Positions 1-11,218 of a DNA stretch of 64,000 bases are shown here, one piece after another. A program made the position numbers and the translations under genes. The notes under the pieces were generated by a model. The model worked only from the letters and a program-made list of their open reading frames with translations, was not told the origin of the DNA and did not search any database. This DNA comes from Pseudomonas putida. Lineage in GTDB: Bacteria > Pseudomonadota > Gammaproteobacteria > Pseudomonadales > Pseudomonadaceae. Where the stretch lies: the NCBI RefSeq assembly GCF_026625125.1, contig NZ_CP113097.1:868001-932000 (forward strand), written 5' to 3'. How positions within the stretch are numbered: the first letter of the stretch is position 1; each line of letters opens with the position of its first letter.

Positions 1-56
1 GGCGGTTAGCCGTGATATCGTTCCCATCAGCCCGAACTGCCTTCAGAGAACCATCA

Positions 57-3000
57 ATGGCCAACCCGACTTCACTCCACCCCGGCTTCATGATCGTGCA
101 CGGCAACCGCCTGGACGACTTGCGCAGCCTGGTGGTGAGCTGGATGCGGCGCTATCCGCTGGCCCCCCTGGAAAACGAAATTGCTCTGGTGCAGAGCAAT
201 GGTATCGCCCAGTGGCTCAAGCTGGCCTTGGCCGAGGACCCGCTCGAAGATGACCAAGGCGGCTGTGGGATCGCTGCTGCCATCGAAGTGCAGTTGCCAG
301 GCAGCTTCATGTGGCAGTTGTACAGAAAAGTCCTCGGGCGTGACGAAATCCCGGAAGTCTCCCTGCTCGACAAGGCCCCGCTGACCTGGCGACTCATGCG
401 TTTGCTACCCGCGTTGATCGAGCGCCCGCATTTCGAGCCGTTGCGACGCTTCCTCACTGACGACGGCGATCTGCGCAAACGCTATCAGCTTGCAGAGCGC
501 CTGGCTGACCTGTTCGACCAATACCAGGTCTATCGTGCCGACTGGCTGAAGGACTGGGCTGCCGGGCAGCACGTCCTCAATACGGCCCGTGGCGAACGCA
601 AGCCTCTGGCGCCTGGCAACCGCTGGCAGGCAGAGCTGTGGCGGGCCCTGCTCGAGGATGTGGGTGAACAAGGCATGGCCCAGAGCCGGGCAGGGGTGCA
701 CCAGCGGTTCATCGAACGTATCAACAGCCTTGAGCAGCCCCCTGCGGGCCTGCCTTCACGGGTAATCGTATTCGGTATCTCATCCCTGCCTGCCCAAGCC
801 TTGGAAGCGCTGGCAGGCCTCGCACGCTTCAGCCAGGTATTGCTGTGTGTGCACAATCCTTGTCGCCACCACTGGGCGGACATCGTCGCGGACAAGGATC
901 TGCTGCGCCACCAGTACAAGCGCCAGCAACGCAAACAGGGCATGCCCGTGCAACTGGATGACGAGTCCTTGCACCAGCACGCCCACCCCTTGCTGGCCGC
1001 CTGGGGCAAACAGGGGCGGGACTACATCAACCTGCTCGACAGTTATGACGACCCAGGCAGCTACCAGGGCGCATTCAGCGACGGGCGCATCGACTTGTTC
1101 AGCGAAAGCGAGCCGACGACACTGCTCAAGCAGCTGCAGGACGATATCCTCGAACTGCGCCCGCTTACCGAAACCCGTGAGCTGTGGCCTGAGGTGGTTC
1201 TGACAAAAGACCGCTCCATCCGCTTCCACATCGCCCACAGCCCACAGCGCGAAGTCGAGATCCTGCACGACCAGTTGTTGGCCCGCTTCAGTGCCGACCC
1301 CACCCTGCGCCCGCGTGACGTCATTGTCATGCTCCCGGCGATCGACACCTATGCACCGCATATCCGCTCCGTGTTCGGCCAGCTCCAGCGTAACGACCCG
1401 CGTTACATCCCCTTTACCCTGACCGATCAGGGCCAGCGCGGGCGGGATCCCTTGCTGATTGCCCTGGAGCATCTGCTCAAGCTGCCAGACAGCCGTTTCG
1501 CCGTCAGCGAGGTGCTCGATCTGCTGGACGTACCGGCTGTGCGAGCCCGTTTCGGGATCCGCGAAAGCGACCTGCCCACGCTGCACCGCTGGATCGAAGG
1601 TGCCGGTATCCGCTGGGGGCTCAATGCCGAGCAGCGAGCGGCCTTGGGCCTGCCCGAAGGCCTTGAGCAGAACAGCTGGCGGTTCGGCCTGCGGCGTATG
1701 TTGTTGGGTTATGCCGTCGGTATGGGGGAAGGCTGCGACGGTATCGAACCCTACGACGAAATCGGCGGGCTGGATGCTGCGCTGATCGGCCCGTTGGTGG
1801 CGTTGCTCGACGCCCTGGATGTGGCCAACCATGCCCTCTCGCAGCCAGCCACTGCTGCCCAATGGGGCGAGCGGCTGAACGCGTTGTTGCAAGTGTTCTT
1901 CCTGGCAGAAGGGGAACATGACGAGTTCCTGCTCATGCAACTGCAGGAGCTGCGCGATAGCTGGCTGGAGGTGTGCGAGACTGTCGGCTTGCAAGACGTG
2001 CTACCTCTCACCGTCATACGCGAGGCGTGGTTGTCGGGCCTGGATCAGGGCAAGCTGTCCCAGCGCTTTCTTGCCGGTTCGGTAAACTTTTGCACCCTCA
2101 TGCCAATGCGTGCCATCCCGTTCCGGGTGGTCTGCCTGCTGGGCATGAATGATGGCGATTACCCGCGCGCCCAGCAGCCGCTGGACTTCGACCTGATGGC
2201 CAGTGATTACCGCCCCGGCGACCGCTCGCGCCGGGAGGATGACCGTTACCTGCTGCTCGAGGCGTTGTTGTCCGCGCGCGATCAGCTATATATCAGCTGG
2301 GTCGGCCGGAGCATCCGCGACAACAGCGAGCGTCCGGCATCCGTGCTCATAGGCCAACTGCGCGATCACCTGGCTGCAGCTTGGCGGCTGGCCGGTGGCA
2401 GGGACAGCCAGCACGCGGGCGAGCAGTTGTTGCATGGGTTGACGCAAGAGCACCCGCTGCAGCCCTTCAGCCCGCGTTATTTCCAGAAAGGCAGCGCGTT
2501 GTTCAGTTACGCCCATGAATGGCAGCTGCTGCACCAGGTCAGCGATGAGGGCGAACAGGCAGACATTGGCCTGCCACCCTACGTGGGCGATGAAGCCCTG
2601 ACGCTCACACAACTGCAGGATTTTCTGCGTAATCCGGTGCGGCACTTCTTCAGCCAGCGGCTGAAAGTGTTTTTCGAGGCGCTGGAGGCGCCGACGCCAG
2701 ATGAGGAGCCGTTCGTCCTCGACGCCCTGCAGCGCTACAGCGCCAGCGAAAGCCTGCTCGGGGCGGCGCTGGCCGACCCGGAAAACGCCGAGCATGCGCT
2801 ACAAGCCCAGGCGCGCCGGCTGCAGGCATGCGGCATGCTGCCGTTGGCCGGGTTCGGTGAGCTTTTACAGGCCGAACTGATTCAGCCGCTGCCCGATCTG
2901 CTGCAACGCCATCGCCAGTTGTTGCAGCGCTGGCCCGAGGTGGTGGAGGGCGCGCTGCCGATCAATTTCGAGCAGGGCAGTCATCGCCTGGAGGGCTGGC

Positions 3001-3533
3001 TTGGCCGGGTCTACCAGGCCGCCGACCAAAGCCTGTTGAGCATCACCACGGTGCCCAACACCATCAGCGCCGGGCGTAACAGTCTCAAGTGGCACCGGCT
3101 GATCGCCAGTTGGGTCATGCACCTGGCGGCGTGCGCCGAAGGCTATCCGCTGTATAGCGCCCTGTTGGCCAGCGACATCACCTTGCTGCTTGCGCCACTG
3201 TCACAACACCAAGCTGCTGAGCAGCTCGGCCATTTGCTGGTGTCACGCCAGGCCGCAATGAATGCGCCGCTGCCGGTTGCCGCCAAGACAGCGTTCGCCT
3301 GGCTGGCCCAGGACGATCCTGACAAAGCCCTCGCCGCAGCCGCCCGTGCTTACGAAGGTGATGGCCGCACCAGTTTCGGTGAGCGCAGCGAAAGCCTGGC
3401 CCTGGCCCGACAATTCCGTGACTTCGCCGCACTCAGTGCCGACGAAACCTTTGAAGGCTGGTGCGAAACCCTGTACCGCCCGTTATACAGCGCAGCCTGG
3501 CAGACGCTGGGCAACCCGGAGAGTGGCGCATGA
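57..3533 (+). CDS. recC: RecBCD enzyme subunit RecC
   Basis: RecC is the non-catalytic subunit of the RecBCD helicase-nuclease. It splits the duplex and scans for Chi while the complex processes double-strand breaks in the cytoplasm. The protein is 1158 aa, close to the family length, and begins near the typical N-terminus with a short HGNRLDDL segment. An in-frame ATG at position 12 would add 15 unlikely residues, so I chose the ATG at 57. The degenerate helicase-like fold and the LMPMRAIPF region near the middle fit RecC. The stop overlaps the recB start in an ATGA junction, which indicates translational coupling in a recC-recB-recD operon. The promoter probably lies upstream of the window. 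Confidence 0.95.
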   Translation: MANPTSLHPGFMIVHGNRLDDLRSLVVSWMRRYPLAPLENEIALVQSNGIAQWLKLALAEDPLEDDQGGCGIAAAIEVQLPGSFMWQLYRKVLGRDEIPEVSLLDKAPLTWRLMRLLPALIERPHFEPLRRFLTDDGDLRKRYQLAERLADLFDQYQVYRADWLKDWAAGQHVLNTARGERKPLAPGNRWQAELWRALLEDVGEQGMAQSRAGVHQRFIERINSLEQPPAGLPSRVIVFGISSLPAQALEALAGLARFSQVLLCVHNPCRHHWADIVADKDLLRHQYKRQQRKQGMPVQLDDESLHQHAHPLLAAWGKQGRDYINLLDSYDDPGSYQGAFSDGRIDLFSESEPTTLLKQLQDDILELRPLTETRELWPEVVLTKDRSIRFHIAHSPQREVEILHDQLLARFSADPTLRPRDVIVMLPAIDTYAPHIRSVFGQLQRNDPRYIPFTLTDQGQRGRDPLLIALEHLLKLPDSRFAVSEVLDLLDVPAVRARFGIRESDLPTLHRWIEGAGIRWGLNAEQRAALGLPEGLEQNSWRFGLRRMLLGYAVGMGEGCDGIEPYDEIGGLDAALIGPLVALLDALDVANHALSQPATAAQWGERLNALLQVFFLAEGEHDEFLLMQLQELRDSWLEVCETVGLQDVLPLTVIREAWLSGLDQGKLSQRFLAGSVNFCTLMPMRAIPFRVVCLLGMNDGDYPRAQQPLDFDLMASDYRPGDRSRREDDRYLLLEALLSARDQLYISWVGRSIRDNSERPASVLIGQLRDHLAAAWRLAGGRDSQHAGEQLLHGLTQEHPLQPFSPRYFQKGSALFSYAHEWQLLHQVSDEGEQADIGLPPYVGDEALTLTQLQDFLRNPVRHFFSQRLKVFFEALEAPTPDEEPFVLDALQRYSASESLLGAALADPENAEHALQAQARRLQACGMLPLAGFGELLQAELIQPLPDLLQRHRQLLQRWPEVVEGALPINFEQGSHRLEGWLGRVYQAADQSLLSITTVPNTISAGRNSLKWHRLIASWVMHLAACAEGYPLYSALLASDITLLLAPLSQHQAAEQLGHLLVSRQAAMNAPLPVAAKTAFAWLAQDDPDKALAAAARAYEGDGRTSFGERSESLALARQFRDFAALSADETFEGWCETLYRPLYSAAWQTLGNPESGA

Positions 3534-6500
3534 CCCAGGTCCGTCCCCTGGCACTGAGTTTCCCCCTGCACGGCAGCCAACTGATCGAAGCCAGTGCCGG
3601 TACCGGCAAGACGTTCACGATTTCAGCCCTTTACCTGCGGCTGATACTTGGCCATGGCGGCGAGCACGCTTTTGCCCGCGAACTGCTGCCACCGCAGATC
3701 CTCGTGGTGACCTTCACCGATGCAGCCACCAAGGAACTGCGCGAGCGTATTCGCGCGCGCCTGGCCGAGGCTGCACGCTTCTTTCGCGGCGAGCTGCCAG
3801 AAGCCGACCCGCTGTTGCACCAGCTACGTGACGATTATCCACAGGAGCACTGGCCTCGCTGCGCCAACCGCCTGGAGATCGCCGTACAGTGGATGGACGA
3901 AGCGGCAGTCTCGACCATTCATGGCTGGTGCCAGCGCATGCTTCGCGAACATGCCTTCGACAGCGGCAGCCTGTTCACCCAGAGCCTGGAAACCGACCAC
4001 AGCGACCTGCTTGGCCAGGTCATGCGCGACTACTGGCGGCGTTTCTGCTACGGCATGCACGGCGCGGCGCTGGGCTGGGTGCGCAGCCATTGGGGCAGCC
4101 CCGATGCACTGTTGCCCCGGATCCGCCCATTGTTTGGTCGCGTGCGTGCCCAGCAGGATGAGCAAGAACCGCAAGCGCTGATCGATGCAGCGCTGCTGGA
4201 GCGCGCCGATCAGTTGTACCAACTCAAAGCCCCATGGGCGCAGTGGGCCGAGCAGTTGCAACAGATCTGCCGGGACGCCGTCGCCGCCAAGCAGGTCGAC
4301 GGGCGCAAACTGCAGGCGCGCTTCTTCGAACCCTGGTTCGACAAGTTACGCGCCTGGGCTGCTGATGATCAGATAGTGGAGCTTGACCTAGGGACTGGCT
4401 TTACGCGCCTGACCCCGGCAGGCATGGCCGAAGCCTGGAAAATCGGTGAGCCTCCAGATCACCCGGCCTTGCACGCCATGCACGATCTGCCACAACAGCT
4501 ACAGGCCTTGGCCAGTCCCGATGCCCGCCTGCTCGAGCACGCCGCCGCCTGGGTTTCGGCGCGCTTCGAGGTGGAAAAGCGCCGCCGCGCCGAGATGGGC
4601 TTCGACGATATGCTGCTGCGCCTGCAACATGCGTTGGCCAGTGAAGCCGGCGAGAGGTTGGCAGGCCTGATTCGCGAACAGTTCCCGGTAGCCCTGATCG
4701 ACGAATTCCAGGATACCGACCCTGTTCAGTACGGCATCTTCGAGCGCATCTACCGCATCAGCGAAAATCGTGAGGAAACCGGTCTGTTCATGATCGGCGA
4801 CCCCAAACAGGCCATCTATGCCTTCCGTGGCGCCGACATTTACACCTACCTGTCCGCGCGGCGCGCCACCGCCGGACGGCTGCACAGCCTGGACACCAAT
4901 TACCGCTCCAGTGAAGCAATGGTGGCCGCTGTCAATCAGGTGTTCCTGCAGGCCGAAGCCCGTGAGCAAGGGCGGGGCGCCTTCCTGTTCCGCGAAGGCC
5001 ATGACAACCCGTTGCCGTTCATCGAGGTACGCGCCAAGGGGCGCAGCGAACGCCTGTTGATCGACGGCCAGGCAATCCCGGCCCTGCAGTGCTGGCAATT
5101 GGAGAGCGAAGACCCCGTCTCCAGCACACTGTACCGGCAGCAACTGGCGGCCAGCTGCGCCAGCCACATCGTCGCCCTGCTCAACAGTGCCCAGCGCGGC
5201 CAGAGCGGTTTCAGCAAGGCTGACGGCGAACTGCGCCCGTGCCTGCCCTCTGACATCGCCATTCTCGTACGTGACGGCCATGAGGCGCAGTTGGTGCGAG
5301 CCGAACTTGCCGCCCGTGACGTTCGCAGCGTGTACCTGTCCGACAAGGACTCGGTCTTCGCCGCCCAGGAAGCGCATGACCTGCTGGCCTGGCTCAAGGC
5401 TTGCGCCGAGCCGGACTCCGAGCGCCTGCTCAAGGCCGCCTTGGCCAGCCTGACCCTGGACCTGTCGCTGGCCGAGCTGGACCACTTGAACCAGGACGAG
5501 CGGGTCTGGGAGGACTGGGTCATGCGTTTTCGCCGCTACCGCGACACCTGGCAGCGCCAAGGCGTACTACCGATGTTGCGGCACCTGCTGCACGATTTTC
5601 AGTTGCCGCATACGCTCGTTGCCCGCAGCGATGGCGAGCGGGTGTTGACCAACCTGCTGCACCTGGCGGAGCTGCTGCAGCAAGCGGCGGGCGAACTGGA
5701 TGGCGAGCAAGCGCTGATCCGCCACCTGGCCGAGCACTTGGCCAACGCCGGCCAGGCCAGTGAAGACCAGATCCTTCGTCTGGAGAGCGACGAACAGCTG
5801 GTCAAGGTGGTGACCATCCACAAATCCAAAGGCCTGGAATACCCCTTGGTCTACCTGCCGTTCATCTGCACCAGCAAACCGGTCGACGGTAGTCGCCTGC
5901 CGCTGGCCTGGCACGACAGCCAAGGGCAGGCGCAACTGACCCTGACCCCCGACCCGACGCAGATTGCCTTGGCCGATGATGAGCGCCTCGCGGAAGACCT
6001 GCGCCTGCTCTACGTGGCCCTCACCCGTGCCCAGCATGCATGCTGGCTGGGCGTTGCCGACCTCAAGCGCGGTAACCAGAAAAGTTCGCAGCTGCACCGC
6101 TCCGCTCTCGGCTATCTGCTTGGCGGCGGTGAACCGCTGCAGGGCTCGGCGCAACTGGCGGACTGGCTGCAGAGCTTGCTGGCCGGCTGCCCGCACATTG
6201 CCTGCCCCGGCCTGCCAGAGGCAGACGAACAGCGCTACCGGACGCCCCATGCCGAACGCGAGCTGCAGCCTGCACGCAAGCCTCGTCGTGCAGCAGCGGA
6301 GCATTGGTGGATCGCGTCCTACAGCGCCTTGCGGGTGGGTGAACAGACACTGGGTGCCGACAGCTCCCTGGCCCAGCAGTTGCTCGACGATGAGGCGGGT
6401 GCTATTCAGCTGCCCCGCGAGGTGCCCGCCGACGGCGGCGACATCCACCGCTTCCCACGCGGGCCGAACCCCGGCACCTTCCTCCATGGTTTGCTCGAGT

Positions 6501-7201
6501 GGGCCGGGCGCGAAGGCTTCGCCGAGGTCGCCGCCAACCCCAAACTGGTCGAGCGCACCGTCGGCCAGCGCTGCAACCGGCGCGATTGGACTGGCTGGAT
6601 CCCGGCACTGAGCCACTGGTTGCAGCAACTGCTGAACGAGCCACTGCCTGCCCGTGACATGAGCCTGAGGTTGGCGCAGTTGCAGCACTATCAGATAGAA
6701 ATGGAGTTCTGGTTCGCCAGCCATCAGGTCGATGCCCAGCAGCTTGACCAGTTGGTCGCCCGCCACACCCATCCAGGTGCAGCGCGCCCCGCAGCTCAGC
6801 CGACGCTGCTCAACGGCATGTTCAAAGGCTTCATCGACCTGGCGTTCGAGCTCGATGGCCGCTATTACGTGGCCGACTACAAGTCCAACTGGCTTGGCCC
6901 GGATACCCAGGCCTATGACACGCCGGCCATGGAAAAGGCGATCCTGGAGCACCGCTACGACTTGCAGTACGTGCTTTATCTGCTGGCCCTGCATCGCCAG
7001 TTGCGTGCCCGGCTGCCCGATTACGATTATGACCAGCATGTGGGCGGTGCGCTGTTCATCTTCTTGCGCGGCGCCAGCAGCAGCGGCCACGGCGTGTACT
7101 TCGCCAAGCCGCCACGTGAGTTGATCGAAGCACTCGATGCGCTGTTCCGTGGCGTGCATGCGCCTCAACAACACGACCTGTTCGCCGGAGCTGCGCCATG
7201 A
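3530..7201 (+). CDS. recB: RecBCD enzyme subunit RecB
   Basis: RecB is the 3'-5' helicase and nuclease subunit of RecBCD and loads RecA after Chi. The product is 1223 aa. A Walker A motif (ASAGTGKT) lies near residues 21-28. A UvrD-like DEFQDTDP Walker B motif and [12 protein letters not shown] follow in the middle. The C-terminal nuclease domain carries VADYKSN near residue 1115, matching the Asp and Lys of the RecB nuclease active site. The start at 3530 overlaps the recC stop, which rejects the longer upstream frame that lies inside recC. The end overlaps recD in another ATGA. Confidence 0.96.
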   Translation: MTQVRPLALSFPLHGSQLIEASAGTGKTFTISALYLRLILGHGGEHAFARELLPPQILVVTFTDAATKELRERIRARLAEAARFFRGELPEADPLLHQLRDDYPQEHWPRCANRLEIAVQWMDEAAVSTIHGWCQRMLREHAFDSGSLFTQSLETDHSDLLGQVMRDYWRRFCYGMHGAALGWVRSHWGSPDALLPRIRPLFGRVRAQQDEQEPQALIDAALLERADQLYQLKAPWAQWAEQLQQICRDAVAAKQVDGRKLQARFFEPWFDKLRAWAADDQIVELDLGTGFTRLTPAGMAEAWKIGEPPDHPALHAMHDLPQQLQALASPDARLLEHAAAWVSARFEVEKRRRAEMGFDDMLLRLQHALASEAGERLAGLIREQFPVALIDEFQDTDPVQYGIFERIYRISENREETGLFMIGDPKQAIYAFRGADIYTYLSARRATAGRLHSLDTNYRSSEAMVAAVNQVFLQAEAREQGRGAFLFREGHDNPLPFIEVRAKGRSERLLIDGQAIPALQCWQLESEDPVSSTLYRQQLAASCASHIVALLNSAQRGQSGFSKADGELRPCLPSDIAILVRDGHEAQLVRAELAARDVRSVYLSDKDSVFAAQEAHDLLAWLKACAEPDSERLLKAALASLTLDLSLAELDHLNQDERVWEDWVMRFRRYRDTWQRQGVLPMLRHLLHDFQLPHTLVARSDGERVLTNLLHLAELLQQAAGELDGEQALIRHLAEHLANAGQASEDQILRLESDEQLVKVVTIHKSKGLEYPLVYLPFICTSKPVDGSRLPLAWHDSQGQAQLTLTPDPTQIALADDERLAEDLRLLYVALTRAQHACWLGVADLKRGNQKSSQLHRSALGYLLGGGEPLQGSAQLADWLQSLLAGCPHIACPGLPEADEQRYRTPHAERELQPARKPRRAAAEHWWIASYSALRVGEQTLGADSSLAQQLLDDEAGAIQLPREVPADGGDIHRFPRGPNPGTFLHGLLEWAGREGFAEVAANPKLVERTVGQRCNRRDWTGWIPALSHWLQQLLNEPLPARDMSLRLAQLQHYQIEMEFWFASHQVDAQQLDQLVARHTHPGAARPAAQPTLLNGMFKGFIDLAFELDGRYYVADYKSNWLGPDTQAYDTPAMEKAILEHRYDLQYVLYLLALHRQLRARLPDYDYDQHVGGALFIFLRGASSSGHGVYFAKPPRELIEALDALFRGVHAPQQHDLFAGAAP

Positions 7202-9273
7202 GTCGCACCCTTGATGACCTCTTGCCTACGCCACTGAACGCCGAGCACCTGCTGACGCTGGCGCCACAACGCAACAGCGCAGACCTGCTGCAACTGCTCG
7301 ACCGCTGGGTTGAGCGCGGCTGGTTGCGGGCCCTGGACCGTGCATTCGTGTCCTTTCTGGAAGAGCGCGCCCCCGGCAGCGATCCGCTGTTGCTGCTGGC
7401 CGCTGCCTTGGCCAGCCATCAGCTGGGCCACGGGCATGTCTGCCTGGACCTGCAGCAAACCCTGGCCGAGCCGGATTTCGCCCTGTCGCTGCCGCCGGAA
7501 GGCGATGCCCTGGCAGGGCCGTTGCTGCTGCCGTCGCAGTTGCTCGCCAACCTCGACCTGCACACCTGGCGCAAGCGCATTGCCGCCAGCACCCTGGTGG
7601 CGGCTGGCGATACCCCTGGCCATGAGGCCCGGCCATTGGTGATCAGCGGTGAACGTCTCTACCTGCGCCGCTACTGGAGTTACGAGCGGCAGATCGACGA
7701 AACCCTGCGCCAGCGCCTGGGCCAAGACGAGGCCACCCCCGCAGACCTGCCTGCGCGCCTGGCGCAGTTGTTTGATGAAGGTGCTCTGGCCGGTCAGGTG
7801 GATTGGCAGAAACTGGCGTGTGCCCTGGCTACCCGCGCCGGCTTCAGCATCATTACCGGTGGGCCGGGCACCGGCAAGACCACCACGGTGGTGCGCCTGC
7901 TGGCCTTGCTGCAGGCGCCTGCAGTCGAACAGGGCAGGCCACTGCGCATCCGCCTTGCCGCGCCCACCGGCAAGGCTGCAGCGCGCCTGACCGAATCCAT
8001 CGGTCAGCAGGTCGAGCGTTTGCAGGTCAGTGCCGATGTCCGCCGGCAGATTCCTACCGATGTCAGTACCGTGCACCGGCTGCTCGGCAGCCGCCCGGGC
8101 TCTCGCCACTTCCGTCACCATGCAGGCAACCCGCTGCCGCTGGATGTGCTGGTGGTGGATGAAGCCTCGATGATCGACCTCGAAATGATGGCCAACCTGC
8201 TCGATGCCTTGCCCCCCAAAGCCCGGTTGATCCTGTTGGGTGACAAGGACCAGCTGGCCTCGGTCGAGGCGGGCGCGGTGCTGGGCGACCTGTGCCGGGA
8301 TGCCGAAGAGGGCTGCTACTCACCCGCGACCCAAGCATGGCTGGAGCAGATTGGCGGTCAGTCGCTGGCCGAGAGCGGGCTGAAGGCCGGCGACGCGCAA
8401 CGCAACCCATTGGCCCAGCAAGTCGTGATGCTGCGTTTTTCCAGGCGCTTTGGCGAAGGCAGCGGCATCGGCCAGCTGGCGCGCCTGGTCAACCGCCAGC
8501 AAGCCCAGGCGGCCCGCGATCTGTTGACGATGCCGCCGGCCGATGTATTCGGCCTGGCCCTGCGCGGCGAGCACGACCGCGCCTTTGATCGGCTGATACT
8601 CGACGGGCTGAACCGCGGCGCCGATGGGCCACAAGGCTATCGCAGCTACCTGCGCACCATTGGCCGGCATCGTCCGGCGCCTGGCAGTGCGTTCGACGAT
8701 CCGCTCTGGGAGCAGTGGGCTGGCAAGGTGCTGCGCAGCTTTGAGGACTTCCAGTTGCTGTGCGCGGTGCGCAGGGGCGCCTGGGGGGTCGAAGGGCTCA
8801 ATGAGCGGGTGGCGCGAGTGCTGCACAGCGCCGGGCTGATCGACAGCCAGCAGCCTTGGTATGAAGGGCGCCCGGTATTGGTGACGCGTAACGACTACGG
8901 TCTGGGCCTGATGAACGGTGACATCGGCATCGCCCTGCGCTTGCCGGACGAGCAGGGCGAGCCGCTGCTGCGTGTGGCCTTCCCACGCAACGACGGCAGT
9001 GGCGGGGTGCGCTTCGTGCTGCCCAGCCGGCTCAACGAGGTGGAAACGGTGTTCGCCATGACCGTCCACAAGTCTCAGGGCTCTGAATTCAGCCACACCG
9101 CGTTGGTACTGCCCGACGCGCTCAACCCGGTGCTCACCAAAGAGCTGGTATACACCGGTATCACCCGGGCCAAGCATTGCTTCAGCCTGGTCGAGCCACG
9201 GCAGGGCATCTTCGAAGAAGCGGTGGCGCGCAGGGTGCGGCGTATCTCCGGTTTGATGCTCGAGCAGGTGTGA
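7198..9273 (+). CDS. recD: RecBCD enzyme subunit RecD
   Basis: RecD is the 5'-3' superfamily 1B helicase subunit that completes RecBCD. It is 691 aa. Walker A is GGPGTGKTTT near residue 220, followed by LAAPTGKAAARL. VVDEASMID is the Walker B region and GDKDQLASVEAG the following motif. The C-terminal TVHKSQGSEF and YTGITRAK motifs are typical. The ATG overlaps the recB stop by four bases. No convincing terminator follows in the roughly 100 bases before yfiR. Confidence 0.96.
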   Translation: MSRTLDDLLPTPLNAEHLLTLAPQRNSADLLQLLDRWVERGWLRALDRAFVSFLEERAPGSDPLLLLAAALASHQLGHGHVCLDLQQTLAEPDFALSLPPEGDALAGPLLLPSQLLANLDLHTWRKRIAASTLVAAGDTPGHEARPLVISGERLYLRRYWSYERQIDETLRQRLGQDEATPADLPARLAQLFDEGALAGQVDWQKLACALATRAGFSIITGGPGTGKTTTVVRLLALLQAPAVEQGRPLRIRLAAPTGKAAARLTESIGQQVERLQVSADVRRQIPTDVSTVHRLLGSRPGSRHFRHHAGNPLPLDVLVVDEASMIDLEMMANLLDALPPKARLILLGDKDQLASVEAGAVLGDLCRDAEEGCYSPATQAWLEQIGGQSLAESGLKAGDAQRNPLAQQVVMLRFSRRFGEGSGIGQLARLVNRQQAQAARDLLTMPPADVFGLALRGEHDRAFDRLILDGLNRGADGPQGYRSYLRTIGRHRPAPGSAFDDPLWEQWAGKVLRSFEDFQLLCAVRRGAWGVEGLNERVARVLHSAGLIDSQQPWYEGRPVLVTRNDYGLGLMNGDIGIALRLPDEQGEPLLRVAFPRNDGSGGVRFVLPSRLNEVETVFAMTVHKSQGSEFSHTALVLPDALNPVLTKELVYTGITRAKHCFSLVEPRQGIFEEAVARRVRRISGLMLEQV

Positions 9274-9380
9274 TGCATTGCTGTGGACGCTGCCGTGCGC
9301 CGTGATAGGGCGCTTCCCCAGCGATAACGGCGTTGTGCTATCGTTGCGCCACATCTGAAGGGACTTAAGAGATTTCCCAC

Positions 9381-9947
9381 ATGACAGTGGTTGGCAGACG
9401 TGTGACGGGCGGTGCGCTTTCGCGCTTGCTGACCCTCTTGGCGCTATTGGCCGGCCCTGTTCATGCGGATGATTCGGCCACTGCTGCGCAGGCCCAGCAA
9501 CGTGCCGAGGCCGTGACTCAGGTTGTATTGGGTATCTTGAGTTACGCACGCTGGCCAGTCGAACCGGTGCCGCTGCGGTTGTGCCTCGTCGGCCCTACCG
9601 AGTACACCGACGACCTGATCAAAGGCAACCTGCAGAACTCCGGCCAACCGCTGCAAGTGCGCCGTCTGCTTGCTGATGACCGGGAGATCGCCCAAGCGTG
9701 TGACGCCGTATACATCGGCAAGCTCGACCAAGGCCAGCGCGATCGGTTGTTCCAGGCCGTCAGTAACCACCCTGTGTTGAGCATCAGTGAAGCCGACGAC
9801 CCGTGCACGGTCGGTACCCTGTTCTGCCTGCGGGTCAGCGACCAGCAGGTTGCATTCGAGGTCAACCTCGACTCTGTGGCACGCTCGGGCGTGCGCATTC
9901 ACCCCAGCGTGCTGCAGTTGTCGCGGCGCCGGGCGGTGCAACCATGA
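9381..9947 (+). CDS. yfiR: YfiR family periplasmic repressor of the YfiN diguanylate cyclase
   Basis: This 188-aa protein starts with a Sec-type signal peptide (hydrophobic LLTLLALLAGPVHA, cleavage near residue 29) and continues with a YfiR/DUF4154 domain. In P. aeruginosa, YfiR is periplasmic, redox-sensitive through cysteines, and holds the membrane cyclase YfiN inactive. Cysteines occur near DPCTVG and LFCLRV, as expected for disulfide control. It is the first gene of a yfiR-yfiN-yfiB operon and its stop overlaps the yfiN start (ATGA), so the inhibitor is made before and together with its target. Confidence 0.9.
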   Translation: MTVVGRRVTGGALSRLLTLLALLAGPVHADDSATAAQAQQRAEAVTQVVLGILSYARWPVEPVPLRLCLVGPTEYTDDLIKGNLQNSGQPLQVRRLLADDREIAQACDAVYIGKLDQGQRDRLFQAVSNHPVLSISEADDPCTVGTLFCLRVSDQQVAFEVNLDSVARSGVRIHPSVLQLSRRRAVQP

Positions 9948-11215
9948 GGGCGAGCAGAAAAAGTGGCGTCCGCCCGACCCTGCGCTCGGTACTGAGCCGG
10001 GGTCATCTCAGCGTCGCGGTGTTGGCTGTCGGCCTTGCCGGTATCTCGCTGACAGTGCTGGGTGTGCTTGCCTTGCGTGTGTACGCCAACCACAACTTGC
10101 ACTTGATCGCCCGCTCGATCAACTACACCGTCGAAGCCGCCGTGGTGTTCGACGACAGTGGCGCGGCCAACGAGGCCTTGGAGCTGATTGCCAGAACCGA
10201 AGAAGTGGCCGATGCCAAGGTGTTCAACAATGACGGTAAGCAGTTGGCGCATTGGCAGCGCAACGACAACGGCATGCTCGCGCCCTTGGAAGCGCAAGTG
10301 GCAAAGGCCTTGCTGAGTGAGCCCATCAACCTGCCGATCATGCATCAGCAACAGAAGGTCGGGCACATCGAGCTGGTCGGCCAAGGCCGCAGCCTGCTGC
10401 TGTTCCTGCTCAGCGGCTTGGGCGGCATCCTGTTCTGCACAGCCCTCAGCGCTTTTGTCGCCCAGTACCTGTCCCGGCGCATGCTCGGCGATATCGTCCG
10501 CCCTCTGCGTAGCCTGGCCAGCGTCGCCCACGCCGCCCGCCGCGAGCGCAGCTTCGACCGCCGTGTGCCGCAAGCGCCGATCGCGGAACTCAATGAACTG
10601 GGCAATGACTTCAACGCCTTGCTGGACGAACTGGAAATCTGGCATGGCCACCTGCAGAACGAAAACGCCACCTTGGCCCACCAGGCCAGCCACGACAGCC
10701 TCACCGGCCTGCACAACCGTGCGTTCTTCGAGGGCCGGCTCAACCGCAGCGTGCGCAATGCCGCCCGGCAGCAAGACCATATGGCGCTGTTGTTCCTCGA
10801 CAGTGACCACTTCAAACAGATCAACGACAACCTCGGCCACGCGGTCGGGGACCAGGTGCTGATCAACGTCGCCGACCGCGTGCGGGCGCAACTGCGTGAG
10901 CATGACCTGGTGGCGCGCCTTGGCGGGGATGAATTCGCCGTGCTGCTGACACCGCTGCGGTCGCGCACAGATGCTGAATGTATCGCTGACAAGATCATCA
11001 GCAGCATGGCGCTGCCGATTCAGCTCGACAGCGGGGGCAGCATCACCACCTCGCTCAGCGTCGGGATTGCCTATTACCCGGAGGATGGCGACGACCCCGC
11101 CAGCCTCCTCGATGCCGCTGATGCGGCGATGTACCAGGCCAAGCGCATGCGCCGTGGCCACTGGCACGCGGCGCAGACGGAACGGTCCGCCGCTGAAATC
11201 AAGAACAGGAGCTGA
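9944..11215 (+). CDS. yfiN: Membrane diguanylate cyclase YfiN (TpbB)
   Basis: YfiN makes cyclic-di-GMP and promotes surface attachment and small-colony growth in P. aeruginosa. The 423-aa protein has an N-terminal transmembrane helix (around residues 22-48), a periplasmic sensor portion, a second membrane helix near 150-175, a HAMP segment and a C-terminal GGDEF domain. The active-site GGDEF is intact near residue 326. An RxxD inhibitory site (REHD) sits five residues before it, so product feedback is expected. The start at 9944 overlaps the yfiR stop; a longer frame from 9803 lies inside yfiR and was rejected. Confidence 0.93.
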   Translation: MRASRKSGVRPTLRSVLSRGHLSVAVLAVGLAGISLTVLGVLALRVYANHNLHLIARSINYTVEAAVVFDDSGAANEALELIARTEEVADAKVFNNDGKQLAHWQRNDNGMLAPLEAQVAKALLSEPINLPIMHQQQKVGHIELVGQGRSLLLFLLSGLGGILFCTALSAFVAQYLSRRMLGDIVRPLRSLASVAHAARRERSFDRRVPQAPIAELNELGNDFNALLDELEIWHGHLQNENATLAHQASHDSLTGLHNRAFFEGRLNRSVRNAARQQDHMALLFLDSDHFKQINDNLGHAVGDQVLINVADRVRAQLREHDLVARLGGDEFAVLLTPLRSRTDAECIADKIISSMALPIQLDSGGSITTSLSVGIAYYPEDGDDPASLLDAADAAMYQAKRMRRGHWHAAQTERSAAEIKNRS

Positions 11216-11218
11216 ACC

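Noticed and set aside
5567..7174. 535-aa minus-strand frame inside recB
   Set aside because: It is the antisense shadow of recB with no recognisable domain.
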